A DNA stretch of 64,000 nt from Bog-756 sp963831535 (GTDB lineage Bacteria; Actinomycetota; Acidimicrobiia; Acidimicrobiales; RAAP-2), in the NCBI GenBank assembly GCA_963831535.1, contig CAWHQP010000005.1, positions 186,001 to 250,000 on the forward strand. The letters are read 5' to 3'. A model generated the notes under the pieces. It searched no databases. It had not been told where the DNA came from and saw only the letters and a program-made list of their open reading frames with translations. A program made the translations under genes and the position numbers. This document shows positions 26,435-34,796 of this stretch, in pieces; within the stretch, counting starts at the first letter, position 1, and each line of letters begins with the position of its first letter.

Positions 26435-27373
26435 GTGGCCCCACAGGGCGCCAGCCGGAGCACGGCCGGACCGTCGGAAGACGAATGGCCGTTGCGTTTG
26501 GGGATCACCACGCCCGTCCTCACCCTGCTCCCGGGTGGCCACGCCTCCTGGGAGGTCGGCGCCGGTATCGACGAGGTGACCGCGGTGGCGAAGGCGGCGG
26601 ACGCGCTCGGGTTCTATCACCTGACGTGCAGCGAGCATGTGGCCATTCCGACCGAGATGGCCGCGGTACGGGGCAGTCGGTACTGGGACCCGCTGGCCAC
26701 CTTCGGCTACCTGGCTGCGGTCACCTCGCGAATCCGCCTGGCCACCAACGTGCTGGTCCTCGGCTACCACCACCCGCTCGAGATCGCCAAGCGCTACGGC
26801 ACGCTCGACCAGATCTGCGGGGGACGGCTGGTTCTCGGCCTCGGGGTGGGCTCGCTGGAGGAGGAGTTCGACCTCCTGGGGTCACCGTTCGGCGACCGGG
26901 GGGCCAGGGCCGACGACGCCCTGGCCGCTCTGCGCTCGTCGCTCTCCACCACCCTGCCGAGCTACGACGGGACCTACTACCGGTACGCGGACGTGGTCGT
27001 GGACCCCTGCGCCCTCCAACCGGCGGTTCCCCTGTGGATCGGTGGGCGCACCTACCGGTCCTTGCGGCGTGCCGTCGAGCTCGGTGACGGTTGGGTGCCC
27101 TTCGCCCTCCGGACCGCCGAGGTCCGCTCGATGCTGGACCGGGCCCGTGAGACGCCGGCATGGGAGGCCCGCTCCCGGCCGCTCGAGGTGGTGCTTCAGA
27201 ACGGTCGGCCCCTCGACCCCATCGATGACCCGGAGGGATCCCGCACGGTTCTCGGCAAACTGGCCGCTGCCGGCGCCACCGGCGTGCAGCTGGGGCTCGT
27301 CCACCACTCCCTCGACCACTATCTCGAACAGCTCGGAGCCCTGGCCCAGCTGGTCCGAAAGGGGTTCCGATGA
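26435..27373 (+). CDS. LLM-class (probably F420-dependent) oxidoreductase
   Basis: This 312-residue cytosolic protein with a luciferase-like TIM barrel starts at GTG 26435 behind GGAAGGAG. Characteristic parts are A-D-A-L-G-F-Y-H-L-T-C-S-E-H near strand 2, R-I-R-L-A-T-N-V-L-V-L-G-Y-H-H-P-L (the L-x-T-x-V pattern that holds the cofactor face) and G-R-L-V-L-G-L-G-V-G-S-L-E-E-E-F. In actinobacteria this group generally uses coenzyme F420; that assignment is inferred. Its stop overlaps the next start by four bases (ATGA), so the two proteins are co-translated. Confidence 0.88.
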   Translation: MAPQGASRSTAGPSEDEWPLRLGITTPVLTLLPGGHASWEVGAGIDEVTAVAKAADALGFYHLTCSEHVAIPTEMAAVRGSRYWDPLATFGYLAAVTSRIRLATNVLVLGYHHPLEIAKRYGTLDQICGGRLVLGLGVGSLEEEFDLLGSPFGDRGARADDALAALRSSLSTTLPSYDGTYYRYADVVVDPCALQPAVPLWIGGRTYRSLRRAVELGDGWVPFALRTAEVRSMLDRARETPAWEARSRPLEVVLQNGRPLDPIDDPEGSRTVLGKLAAAGATGVQLGLVHHSLDHYLEQLGALAQLVRKGFR

Positions 27374-28113
27374 ACCGGGTCAAAGCTGGCTTCTTTTCGC
27401 TGTCCCACCATGCTGCCTCCGGCGACGACCGGGACTATCTCGACTGGCACCAGTTGGACCACATGCCCGAGCAATACCAGCTGCCGGGGCTGGTGGCCGG
27501 TCAGCGGTGGGCGTCCACCCAGGCCTGCCGGGCGTCACGGGCCGTGGAGGTCGGCGACTGGTCACTGGTCGAGCACGTCGTGGTGTATCTCATGGGCAAT
27601 CCTCTCGACGAGACCATCGACGAGTTCTTGCGGCTCGGTCGCCAGCTGGCCGAGCTCGGCCGGTTCTCGGTGTCCCTCCCCTCCCAGTACCGCGGGGCCC
27701 TTCGCCTCCTCCGAACCTTCGCCGCCCCTCGGGTCCTCATTTCGTCCGACGTCGTGCCCTTCCGTCCCCACCGGGGCATCGAGCTCATCGTCGAGGAGCT
27801 GGACGATGACGCCCCCCAGGACGCATTCCTCCAACGGATGCACACCGACGTGCTCCCCGGCCTGGTCTCGGTGGACGGCGTTTCCGGTGCCTGGTCCTAC
27901 GGCACCACGCCGTCGATCCGGCGACCCATGTTCAGCGACGGCCGCTTCCGCATGACCGTCTGCTACCTCGACGACGACCCTGCCGTCGTCGGGGAGCGAC
28001 TGGGACCGGTCCTCGAGGAGGCATGGCGGGAAGCACCCTCCCGCCTCCTCTTGGCTGCCCCCTACGAGTCCATGATGATCTGGGACTGGGGCCGGTTCGG
28101 ACCCACGGCATGA
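27370..28113 (+). CDS. Dimeric alpha/beta-barrel (EthD-like) protein
   Basis: This 247-residue protein appears to hold two ferredoxin-like alpha/beta-barrel repeats. The first has D-Y-L-D-W-H-Q-L-D-H-M-P-E-Q-Y and the second Q-D-A-F-L-Q-R-M-H-T-D-V-L-P. The D-W-H-x-x-D-H-x-P-E pattern resembles EthD and related small-molecule enzymes or monooxygenase partners. It is translationally coupled to the preceding LLM oxidoreductase, so a joint reaction or substrate handling is likely. A precise function cannot be stated. Confidence 0.65.
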   Translation: MNRVKAGFFSLSHHAASGDDRDYLDWHQLDHMPEQYQLPGLVAGQRWASTQACRASRAVEVGDWSLVEHVVVYLMGNPLDETIDEFLRLGRQLAELGRFSVSLPSQYRGALRLLRTFAAPRVLISSDVVPFRPHRGIELIVEELDDDAPQDAFLQRMHTDVLPGLVSVDGVSGAWSYGTTPSIRRPMFSDGRFRMTVCYLDDDPAVVGERLGPVLEEAWREAPSRLLLAAPYESMMIWDWGRFGPTA

Positions 28114-28155
28114 CCGGAGACGAGTCTCGGAACCGACGACCGTTGCCGTCGACGG

Positions 28156-29862
28156 TCAGCCTGCGGGGATGATGGCGACGTGCATCGCTTCGGTGAACTC
28201 GGATACCCGGTCGCCACCGGACTCCTTGGCCGCGAATGTGGCCAGGTCGGCGTTGCACAGCAGCTGGTCGTAGGTCAGACCGGGGCCGTCGAGGGCGACG
28301 CCGACGCACGCCGTGACCACGATGTCCCGCCCGGCCACGTGCACGGGTCGGCTGACGGCCATGCGGACCCGCTCCGCCGAACCCAGCACGTCGTTGATCC
28401 CACCCACGTCCTCGAGCAGGATCCCGAACTCGTCGCCGCCGAGCCGGGCCACCGAGTCGCACTCGCGCAGGCAGCCGGAGATGGCTCGGGCCGTGGTCTG
28501 GAGCACCGCATCACCGGCGGCATGTCCCAGCGAGTCGTTCACCGCCTTCAGGTTGTCGAGGTCCACGAACAAGACGGCCAGGTGACCGCCGGTGCGCGCC
28601 ATCCGTGACGCTCCGTGGGCCAGACGGTCCTGGAACAGGGCGCGGTTGGCCAACCCGGTCAGCGAGTCGTGGAACGCCTGATACGAGAGCCGCGCTTCGA
28701 GGTTCTTGCGTTCAGTCACATCCCGGAAGCACCACACCCGCCCGACGGTCTCGCCATCCACACGCTGAGGACGGGAGATCCGCTCGAACACACGACCGTC
28801 GGTGAACTCCAGGGTGTCATGGCTCTCGGCCTCACCGTCCCGGTAGACCCGCTCCACCCGGTCCCGGTACGCCGCGGGATCCACCAGCTGCCCGCTGACG
28901 AAGTCCGTGACCTTGCGCCGGTTCCCGGCGGCGATGATCGACTCGGGCACCTGCCACATCTCGATCAGCCGCTGGTTGAAGCTCACGATCTGGCCGCCGG
29001 TGTCGACCACCATGATCCCGTCCGCCGTCGCGTCCAAGGTGGCCTGGAGGAGGGACAGGGCCTTGCGGAGCTCGTGGTCGGCCGCCTTCTGATCGGTGAT
29101 GTCATGAGCGGTGACGACGTACCCACCCACCGTCGGGTCGTCGATGAGATTCACGATGGCCAGCTCGAACGGCAGGGAGCCGACGTTGCCGTGCCGTACC
29201 AGCGACAGATGGACCTTGACCGGGCCGGCCACCGACGCCCCCCGAGAGGCCCGGTCGAACGCGCCGGCCAGGTCGGTGCGCTCCTCCTCGACCACCAGAT
29301 CGGCCAGGGGCATACCTTCAACCAGTTCGGGATCCTGGCCGAGGATACGGGTGAGGGCTCCCGACGCCGACTGGATGCAGCCGTCCGGCGACACCAGCAT
29401 GGTGATCCCGGCCGAATTCTGGACCAACGATCGCAGCCGGGCATCACTGTTGTGCACGATCTCGTACTGGCGACGTTGGGTCAGGTCGCGCACGGTCAGG
29501 AGGATGGCGCCGTCCAACAGCCACGTCACCGGAGTGCCGATGAGCTCCATCAGGCGCCACCCGGAGGTGGTCAGGAGTCGGATCTCGATGGGGGAACCCA
29601 CGTGCTTGTCCTGCACGGTGGCCAGTGACAGCAGCACCAGCTCCATGTCGTCGGGGTGGACCAGATCGAGGCCGCTGAGCCCGACGACGTCGGCCATCGA
29701 CCGACCCAACAGCGTCTCGGCGGTCCGGTTGGCCCACTGGAGGACACCACTCCCGTCGACCACGATCACCGCATCGGGTAACTCGTCGAGCAGCCGGACG
29801 AGGACGGATTGGTTCCCGGCGAGGATCTCACCGGTGGTACGGTCCAGCCCCGCTTGAGTCAT
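28156..29862 (-). CDS. Multi-PAS diguanylate cyclase (GGDEF)
   Basis: This protein has about 568 residues if it starts at ATG 29862. An upstream in-frame ATG at 30081 would add 73 protein-like residues, so the start is uncertain. Three PAS domains in series are visible (L-P-D-A-V-I-V-V-D; G-I-T-M-L-V-S-P-D-G; A-D-G-I-M-V-V-D-T-G), the third followed by a PAC segment (W-C-F-R-D-V-T-E-R-K). The C-terminal GGDEF domain has an intact active-site loop (R-L-G-G-D-E-F) and an upstream R-E-C-D at the inhibitory I-site spacing. It should make cyclic di-GMP and be product-inhibited. No EAL domain is present, no transmembrane helix is seen, and the sensed signal is unknown. Confidence 0.9.
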   Translation of the reverse strand: MTQAGLDRTTGEILAGNQSVLVRLLDELPDAVIVVDGSGVLQWANRTAETLLGRSMADVVGLSGLDLVHPDDMELVLLSLATVQDKHVGSPIEIRLLTTSGWRLMELIGTPVTWLLDGAILLTVRDLTQRRQYEIVHNSDARLRSLVQNSAGITMLVSPDGCIQSASGALTRILGQDPELVEGMPLADLVVEEERTDLAGAFDRASRGASVAGPVKVHLSLVRHGNVGSLPFELAIVNLIDDPTVGGYVVTAHDITDQKAADHELRKALSLLQATLDATADGIMVVDTGGQIVSFNQRLIEMWQVPESIIAAGNRRKVTDFVSGQLVDPAAYRDRVERVYRDGEAESHDTLEFTDGRVFERISRPQRVDGETVGRVWCFRDVTERKNLEARLSYQAFHDSLTGLANRALFQDRLAHGASRMARTGGHLAVLFVDLDNLKAVNDSLGHAAGDAVLQTTARAISGCLRECDSVARLGGDEFGILLEDVGGINDVLGSAERVRMAVSRPVHVAGRDIVVTACVGVALDGPGLTYDQLLCNADLATFAAKESGGDRVSEFTEAMHVAIIPAG

Positions 29863-30224
29863 GCCTGCATCATCGACATCCGTGAGATGGCCCTTTAGGG
29901 CTACCGGGGACGGTTCCGACCACCCCGACGTCTTCCTGCGCCGTTTCGCTCCGGGGGGCCCGATAACCCCACTGAGCAGGGTGTGGACCGCAGAACGATC
30001 CGGACACCGGAGCCCGATCTCACCGATGATGGGTGCGGCGAATCGGCGTACGATCGCGGCGAGGTCCCGGTGGGTTTCCATCGCCGACGTCGAAGGTTGG
30101 GGGGGCCGGGCCGATCGCCGGTCCTCCCCGGGAAGGCCGCCATGACCATGAACCGAGCCGCGCAACCCCACCACCGGGACGCCGGCCATTCCCCCGCGGT
30201 GCCGCCGATGACTCCACGACCGTC
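29863..30224. other. Gap between divergent cyclase and crotonase genes
   Basis: These 362 bases lie between divergent start codons. I see no convincing small gene, palindrome or clean promoter pair. Part of the gap (up to 30081) may belong to the cyclase gene if its upstream ATG is used. Confidence 0.4.
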
Positions 30225-31043
30225 ATGACCTACCAGTCGATCCGGTTCGAGGTGGCCGACGGTGTCGCCGTCATCACTCTCGATCGACCCGAGGTGCGGA
30301 ACGCCTTCAACGGGGAGATGGGCAGGGAGCTCTCCGAAGCGTTCGCCACCTGTGACCGCGACGACCGGATCGGCGCTGTTGTCCTGACCGGTACGCCGCC
30401 GGCGTTCTGTGCCGGTGCGGATCTCAGCGCGGCCGGGGACACCTTCGGGCCCCGACCCGCGGACGCGTTCTCCGCCGCAGCCACGACAGTGCGGGCGTGG
30501 GACGTCCGCAAGTTGGTCGTCGCCGCGGTGAACGGGCACGCCATCGGACTGGGTCTGACGCTCGCTCTCCAATGCGACATCCGCATCTTCGCCGCCGACG
30601 CCACCTACGGCGTGGTGCAGGTGCGTCGGGGCATGATGGGTGACGCCTACTCCCACTGGACCCTGCCCCGGACCGTGGGTATGGCTGCGGCCGCCGACAT
30701 CCTCCTCACCGGGCGCACCTTCGATGGTCATGAGGCCCGGACACTCGGAATATGCAATCGCACCCTTCCGGCCGAGGAGGTGGTGCCGGCGGCCGTCGAC
30801 CTGGCCCGGGACGTGGCCGTCAATGCCGCGCCCCTCTCGGTGGCGGCGAGCAAACAGCTGCTCTGGGAGTCATGGGATCGGACCGCCGCCGAGGTGGAGG
30901 AGTCGGAGACCCAGCTCCACCTCCTGTTGATGTCCAAGGTGGACGCCCGGGAGGGTGTCGAATCCTTCCTGGAGAAGCGCAGGCCCCAGTGGCGGGGCTC
31001 CGTGTCCCGGGATCTCCCCACCCGGGCACCGGGGCCGGATTGA
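30225..31043 (+). CDS. Crotonase (enoyl-CoA hydratase/isomerase) family protein
   Basis: This 272-residue protein starts at ATG 30225; the ribosome site is weak. Crotonase landmarks are L-D-R-P-E-V-R-N-A-F-N near the N-terminus, the CoA/oxyanion segment F-C-A-G-A-D-L-S, and A-V-N-G-H-A-I-G-L-G-L-T-L-A-L-Q-C-D. Aligning to rat mitochondrial enoyl-CoA hydratase, the two catalytic glutamates (144 and 164) fall on Thr112 and Gln132, so classical hydratase chemistry is unlikely. It may be an isomerase, a thioesterase-like member or a different crotonase. No other beta-oxidation gene adjoins. Confidence 0.88.
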   Translation: MTYQSIRFEVADGVAVITLDRPEVRNAFNGEMGRELSEAFATCDRDDRIGAVVLTGTPPAFCAGADLSAAGDTFGPRPADAFSAAATTVRAWDVRKLVVAAVNGHAIGLGLTLALQCDIRIFAADATYGVVQVRRGMMGDAYSHWTLPRTVGMAAAADILLTGRTFDGHEARTLGICNRTLPAEEVVPAAVDLARDVAVNAAPLSVAASKQLLWESWDRTAAEVEESETQLHLLLMSKVDAREGVESFLEKRRPQWRGSVSRDLPTRAPGPD

Positions 31044-31078
31044 TCGGCAGGCCGGCCGGCAGGTCCGCGGGACGACGG

Positions 31079-32389
31079 TCAGGCGGATCCGGACAGCTGT
31101 TGGGCCACGGACGCGGGCGCAGGCGTGGTCTCGGTGGCCCGGGTGGCGAGTGAGCCGGCGGGATCCGGGGTCAGGTCGGTGCAGGTCCGGGCACCGGCCC
31201 AGCTCTGCAGAGCCTGGGTGGCGTCCGTGCCCGTCAGTGGCACGGGCAGTTCGTCATCGATGACCGCCGGCCGCCAGGTCACACTGTCCACGTGACGGCC
31301 GGTGGCCGTCACGATCAGTGAACCGCTCTGATCGGTCGGCGGCGGCGTGTTGTAAAAGGCGAAGTTCCCGAGGCCGTAGTCCACGTAGGCCGAACCCAGG
31401 TAGCCGCCCCCGAGCAGCACGTGGGCATGGCTGCCGATGACGACATCGGCACCGGCCTTCACCAGCTCGTTGGCCAGGGGCTCCTGAAGCGGGTCGGGGC
31501 AGGCATCGAGTTCGACTCCCCAATGGAGGAAGACGACCACGGTGTCGTCGACCCGGCGCGCCGCCTCCACCGCCGACACCAGGTCGTCCACGTCGTAGGC
31601 CGAGGCCAGACCGGGCTGCGTGGCCGTGGCCGTCCAGGAGGCCTGCAGGTCGGAATCGATGACCTGGGTGGCGGCGATGATCCCGATGTGCTCCCCGTGG
31701 ATGACTGTCTGGTAGGGGGTGAAGGCCTGGGTGGCGTTCTGGCCGATTCCCAGGATCGGATAGCCGGCCTGGGAGCGGGTCGAGAGGGCGAGCTGCAGTC
31801 CGGACTGGCCACAGTCCTCACCGTGGTTGTTAGCTTCGGTGGTCAGGGTCACCCCGGCGGACCGCAGCGCGGTAAGGGCCGTCGACGGGGCAAAGAAGTC
31901 ATACTCCTTGGGCTGCGGGTCCGGACAGGTGCCGTCGGTGAGCGCCGTCTCGAGGTTCACCATGCTGAGGTCGACGCCGCCGAGCAGGGCAGGGGCACCG
32001 GTGCCGAGGGCCGTGGCCGGATCGTCCGCCAGCCGGTCACCCAGCGTGCTTCCCGAGGGGAAATTGACGTCGCCCCCGAAAGCCATCGTGACCGGCTTGC
32101 CGTTCCCCTCCCACTCCGGGTCCAACCGGGGATTGGCCCGGGCCACTACGGCCCGGTGTCGTCCGGGTCCGTGGCCGCTCGGAGGTGAGGATTCGTGGCC
32201 GCCTCCCACCACCAGCCACGTGCTGACGACCACGACGGCGGCCACGATGACGGCCGCCACCCGACGGTTCCGGCGGACCCGTCGGGATACGGCATCCGGG
32301 CGCGCCGGCCCAGGGCGGTCACCGGGATGGGTCGGTGGACGTCGCTGAGGTGCCGGCGCCCTGGTCAGAAGATCACTTCCGCTGGCCAC
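31079..32389 (-). CDS. CapA-like (PGA_cap) metallophosphatase-fold protein, membrane-anchored
   Basis: This 436-residue protein has a basic cytoplasmic leader, one transmembrane helix (V-A-A-V-I-V-A-A-V-V-V-V-S-T-W-L-V-V), then an extracytoplasmic PGA_cap domain. The metallo-phosphoesterase-like motifs are present: F-G-G-D-V-N-F, V-N-L-E-T-A-L, E-A-N-N-H-G-E-D, H-W-G-V-E-L and G-S-H-A-H-V-L. In Bacillus, CapA takes part in poly-gamma-glutamate export; outside that setting the role is unclear. No capB or capC gene is present, so capsule synthesis should not be assumed. Confidence 0.85.
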   Translation of the reverse strand: MASGSDLLTRAPAPQRRPPTHPGDRPGPARPDAVSRRVRRNRRVAAVIVAAVVVVSTWLVVGGGHESSPPSGHGPGRHRAVVARANPRLDPEWEGNGKPVTMAFGGDVNFPSGSTLGDRLADDPATALGTGAPALLGGVDLSMVNLETALTDGTCPDPQPKEYDFFAPSTALTALRSAGVTLTTEANNHGEDCGQSGLQLALSTRSQAGYPILGIGQNATQAFTPYQTVIHGEHIGIIAATQVIDSDLQASWTATATQPGLASAYDVDDLVSAVEAARRVDDTVVVFLHWGVELDACPDPLQEPLANELVKAGADVVIGSHAHVLLGGGYLGSAYVDYGLGNFAFYNTPPPTDQSGSLIVTATGRHVDSVTWRPAVIDDELPVPLTGTDATQALQSWAGARTCTDLTPDPAGSLATRATETTPAPASVAQQLSGSA

Positions 32390-32575
32390 ACGCAGTCCTT
32401 TCCTGGGTCATGGACCGCCGGTCCGGAACCGTACTCAGCCTCGCGCAGCCCCATTCGAAGCGCCTGCCGGGGACAATCGGGGGGCCGGGGTACCGGGGTT
32501 CGGGCATGGTTTCACAGATTCCTAACGTGGCTGGTCTATACCAGTGGGGAGGTCCACAGTCCCGGGGGAGGTCGT

Positions 32576-33739
32576 GTGCGCACGAGGTCGTTCATCATCA
32601 GGGCAGCCACGGTCATCGCCGTCCTGGCCACATCAGTGCTCGTTGCCGTACCGGGCGTCTCGGCCGCACCGACCGTGACCCGGATCCTCCTCCAGGCGCC
32701 GACGGCGTACACGCCGAAAGCCCCGCCGGGCGGCGGCACCGATGACTACCACTGCACGCTGCTCAACCCCCATCTCACGAAGAACGCCTTCATCACCTCG
32801 ATCGACTTCCAGCCGAACAGTCCCGAGGTCCATCACGAGATCACCTATGCCGTCCCCCCCGACCTGGTTGCCGAGGCAACGGCCCAAAACGCCGGCGGGA
32901 AGGGCTGGACCTGCTTCGGTGAGTCCAGCTTGTCGGGTGCGGCTGCCGGACAGTCGTTGAACGGCGGAACCCCGTGGCTGACCGCCTGGGGACCCGGCCA
33001 CAACGTCTCGCAGGAGCCGACCGGAACCGGTGCCCCGATGCCGGCCGGCAGTCTGGTCATCGTCCAGGAGCACTACAACCTCCTGGCCGGGGACAAGCCG
33101 GTCCGGTCCAAGCTCACACTCGACACGGTTCCGGCCACCACTCCCCTGCGCCCCTTGCGCCTCGAGTTGGCCGCGGCTCCTCCGGACATCCCCTGCCCGA
33201 CCGGAGCCACCGGACCGATGTGCAGCCGCACCGCGGAGCTGGCCAGCGTGGGCCAACGCTTCGGTACTGGTCAGGAGTTGCTGGTCGACGGCCTCGAGGA
33301 GCGTTGCGGACGCAGTGTGACCGCCCCCCCGGTGGGTGACTCCACCAGCTGTACCTGGCCGATCCGGGGACAGGGCAACATCGTCGAGTTGGCACCCCAT
33401 ATGCACCTGCTCGGTGTGGGCATGACCTTCGTGCTCAATCCGGGGACGGCCACCCAGCAGACACTCCTCGACGTGAAGGACTACGACTTCCACTACCAAC
33501 GCGGTTACGACCTGGCCAAGCCCGTCGCCGTCAGTCCCGGAGACACCATCGGCGTCACCTGCACCTACGATCCTTCACGCGAACAGGAGCTGCCCATCCT
33601 GAGGAAAGTGCCCCCGCACTTCGTCACCTGGGGCGACGGGTCAACCGATGAGATGTGCCTCGGACTGATCTTCATGACCCCACCCACAGGAGAGTCCGAA
33701 TCGACGGCCCTGGCCCACGCGTTCCCCGCCAGCGTGTGA
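32576..33739 (+). CDS. Secreted copper type II monooxygenase-like protein (PHM/DBH fold)
   Basis: This 387-residue product starts at GTG 32576 behind GGGAGG and has a cleavable signal peptide (cut probably after V-S-A, residue 30). The rest matches the two-domain core of ascorbate-dependent copper type II monooxygenases. All six copper-ligand positions of peptidylglycine alpha-hydroxylating monooxygenase can be matched: His86-His87 (E-V-H-H-E) and His166 (Q-E-H-Y-N) for CuH, and His275 and His277 (A-P-H-M-H-L-L-G) plus Met360 (T-D-E-M-C) for CuM. It would hydroxylate or oxidise an extracellular substrate. The substrate is unknown, and no dedicated partner is visible. Confidence 0.83.
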   Translation: MRTRSFIIRAATVIAVLATSVLVAVPGVSAAPTVTRILLQAPTAYTPKAPPGGGTDDYHCTLLNPHLTKNAFITSIDFQPNSPEVHHEITYAVPPDLVAEATAQNAGGKGWTCFGESSLSGAAAGQSLNGGTPWLTAWGPGHNVSQEPTGTGAPMPAGSLVIVQEHYNLLAGDKPVRSKLTLDTVPATTPLRPLRLELAAAPPDIPCPTGATGPMCSRTAELASVGQRFGTGQELLVDGLEERCGRSVTAPPVGDSTSCTWPIRGQGNIVELAPHMHLLGVGMTFVLNPGTATQQTLLDVKDYDFHYQRGYDLAKPVAVSPGDTIGVTCTYDPSREQELPILRKVPPHFVTWGDGSTDEMCLGLIFMTPPTGESESTALAHAFPASV

Positions 33740-33837
33740 GGTAGTCCGGTGGGATCCCGCCCGGATGGCCCGGGAGAGCGGCCGCGGGCCCATCATCGGA
33801 TCACGGGCCCCAAGGTGTGGAAGAGTGAACGGCAGCG

Positions 33838-34704
33838 ATGACCACTGGGACGATGCCGGCGGCGTTCCTGGGCCACGGGAGCCCGATGAACGCACTCGAA
33901 CAGAACCGGTACACCGCGGCGTGGCGAGCGTTCGGGGCCAGCGTGGGGCGACCGAGCGCCATCCTGGCGATATCGGCCCACTGGTACGTCAACCAGACCG
34001 CCGTGACGGCCATGGTCCGGCCCAAGACGATTCACGATTTCTACGGATTCCCGTCCGAGCTCTTCGAGGTGCAGTATCCGGCCCCCGGTGACCCCACTCT
34101 CGCCCACGAGGTGGCCGAGATCGTAAAGCCCACGTGGGTTGGGCTCGACCAGGACAGCTGGGGCATCGACCACGGCACCTGGTCGGTTCTGGTCCATGCC
34201 TTCCCGGGAGCCGACATCCCCGTGGTCCAACTGTCCATCAATGCCGACGAACCCCCCGAGTACCACGTGGCGTTGGGGGCCAAGCTGGCGCCCCTACGGC
34301 AACGAGGCGTGCTCATCCTCGGCAGCGGCAATGTCGTACACAATCTGCGTCGTGTGAACTGGGACCGACCGGAAGGAGGATTCGACTGGGCGCGGCGATT
34401 CGATGACGCCGTCCGGAATCACATGACCAGCTCCCCGTCCCATGCGGTCGATCTCCACCATCACCCCGATTTTGCCCTCGCCGCACCGACGCCGGAGCAC
34501 TTCATCCCACTGCTCTATCTGGCCGGGCTGGCCAGCGCTGCAGGTTCCCCGGCCGACGTACTCATCGAGGGGTACGCCTATGGCTCCCTCTCGATGACCG
34601 CCTACACGCTCGGTGCCGGACATCAGGACGGCCCCTACTCGAGCGCCCCTCCCGCTCCACTTCCGGACCCCGGTCTCGTGCCGACCCAGGACACCAATAG
34701 CTGA
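33838..34704 (+). CDS. DODA-type (LigB fold) extradiol ring-cleavage dioxygenase
   Basis: This 288-residue cytosolic protein starts at ATG 33838. It resembles the 4,5-DOPA dioxygenase/YgiD family: G-H-G-S-P-M near the N-terminus, I-S-A-H-W-Y, the active-site G-I-D-H-G-T-W-S-V-L and G-S-G-N-V-V-H-N-L-R. The conserved histidines in these motifs are metal and substrate ligands in the family. The reaction would be extradiol cleavage of a catechol. The length slightly exceeds E. coli YgiD because of a Pro-rich tail. The natural substrate is not established. Confidence 0.9.
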   Translation: MTTGTMPAAFLGHGSPMNALEQNRYTAAWRAFGASVGRPSAILAISAHWYVNQTAVTAMVRPKTIHDFYGFPSELFEVQYPAPGDPTLAHEVAEIVKPTWVGLDQDSWGIDHGTWSVLVHAFPGADIPVVQLSINADEPPEYHVALGAKLAPLRQRGVLILGSGNVVHNLRRVNWDRPEGGFDWARRFDDAVRNHMTSSPSHAVDLHHHPDFALAAPTPEHFIPLLYLAGLASAAGSPADVLIEGYAYGSLSMTAYTLGAGHQDGPYSSAPPAPLPDPGLVPTQDTNS

Positions 34705-34796
34705 GGACCGGGGCGGCCGACGGTCCGGTCCCACCGGGGACGTCGACCGGGCGGTGGACCCCGGGTGGAGCGGTGAGCCGCTCCCTCCTGCGGTGG

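Noticed and set aside
31079..32389. Poly-gamma-glutamate capsule locus
   Set aside because: Only a CapA-like gene is present, with no ligase or other cap genes.
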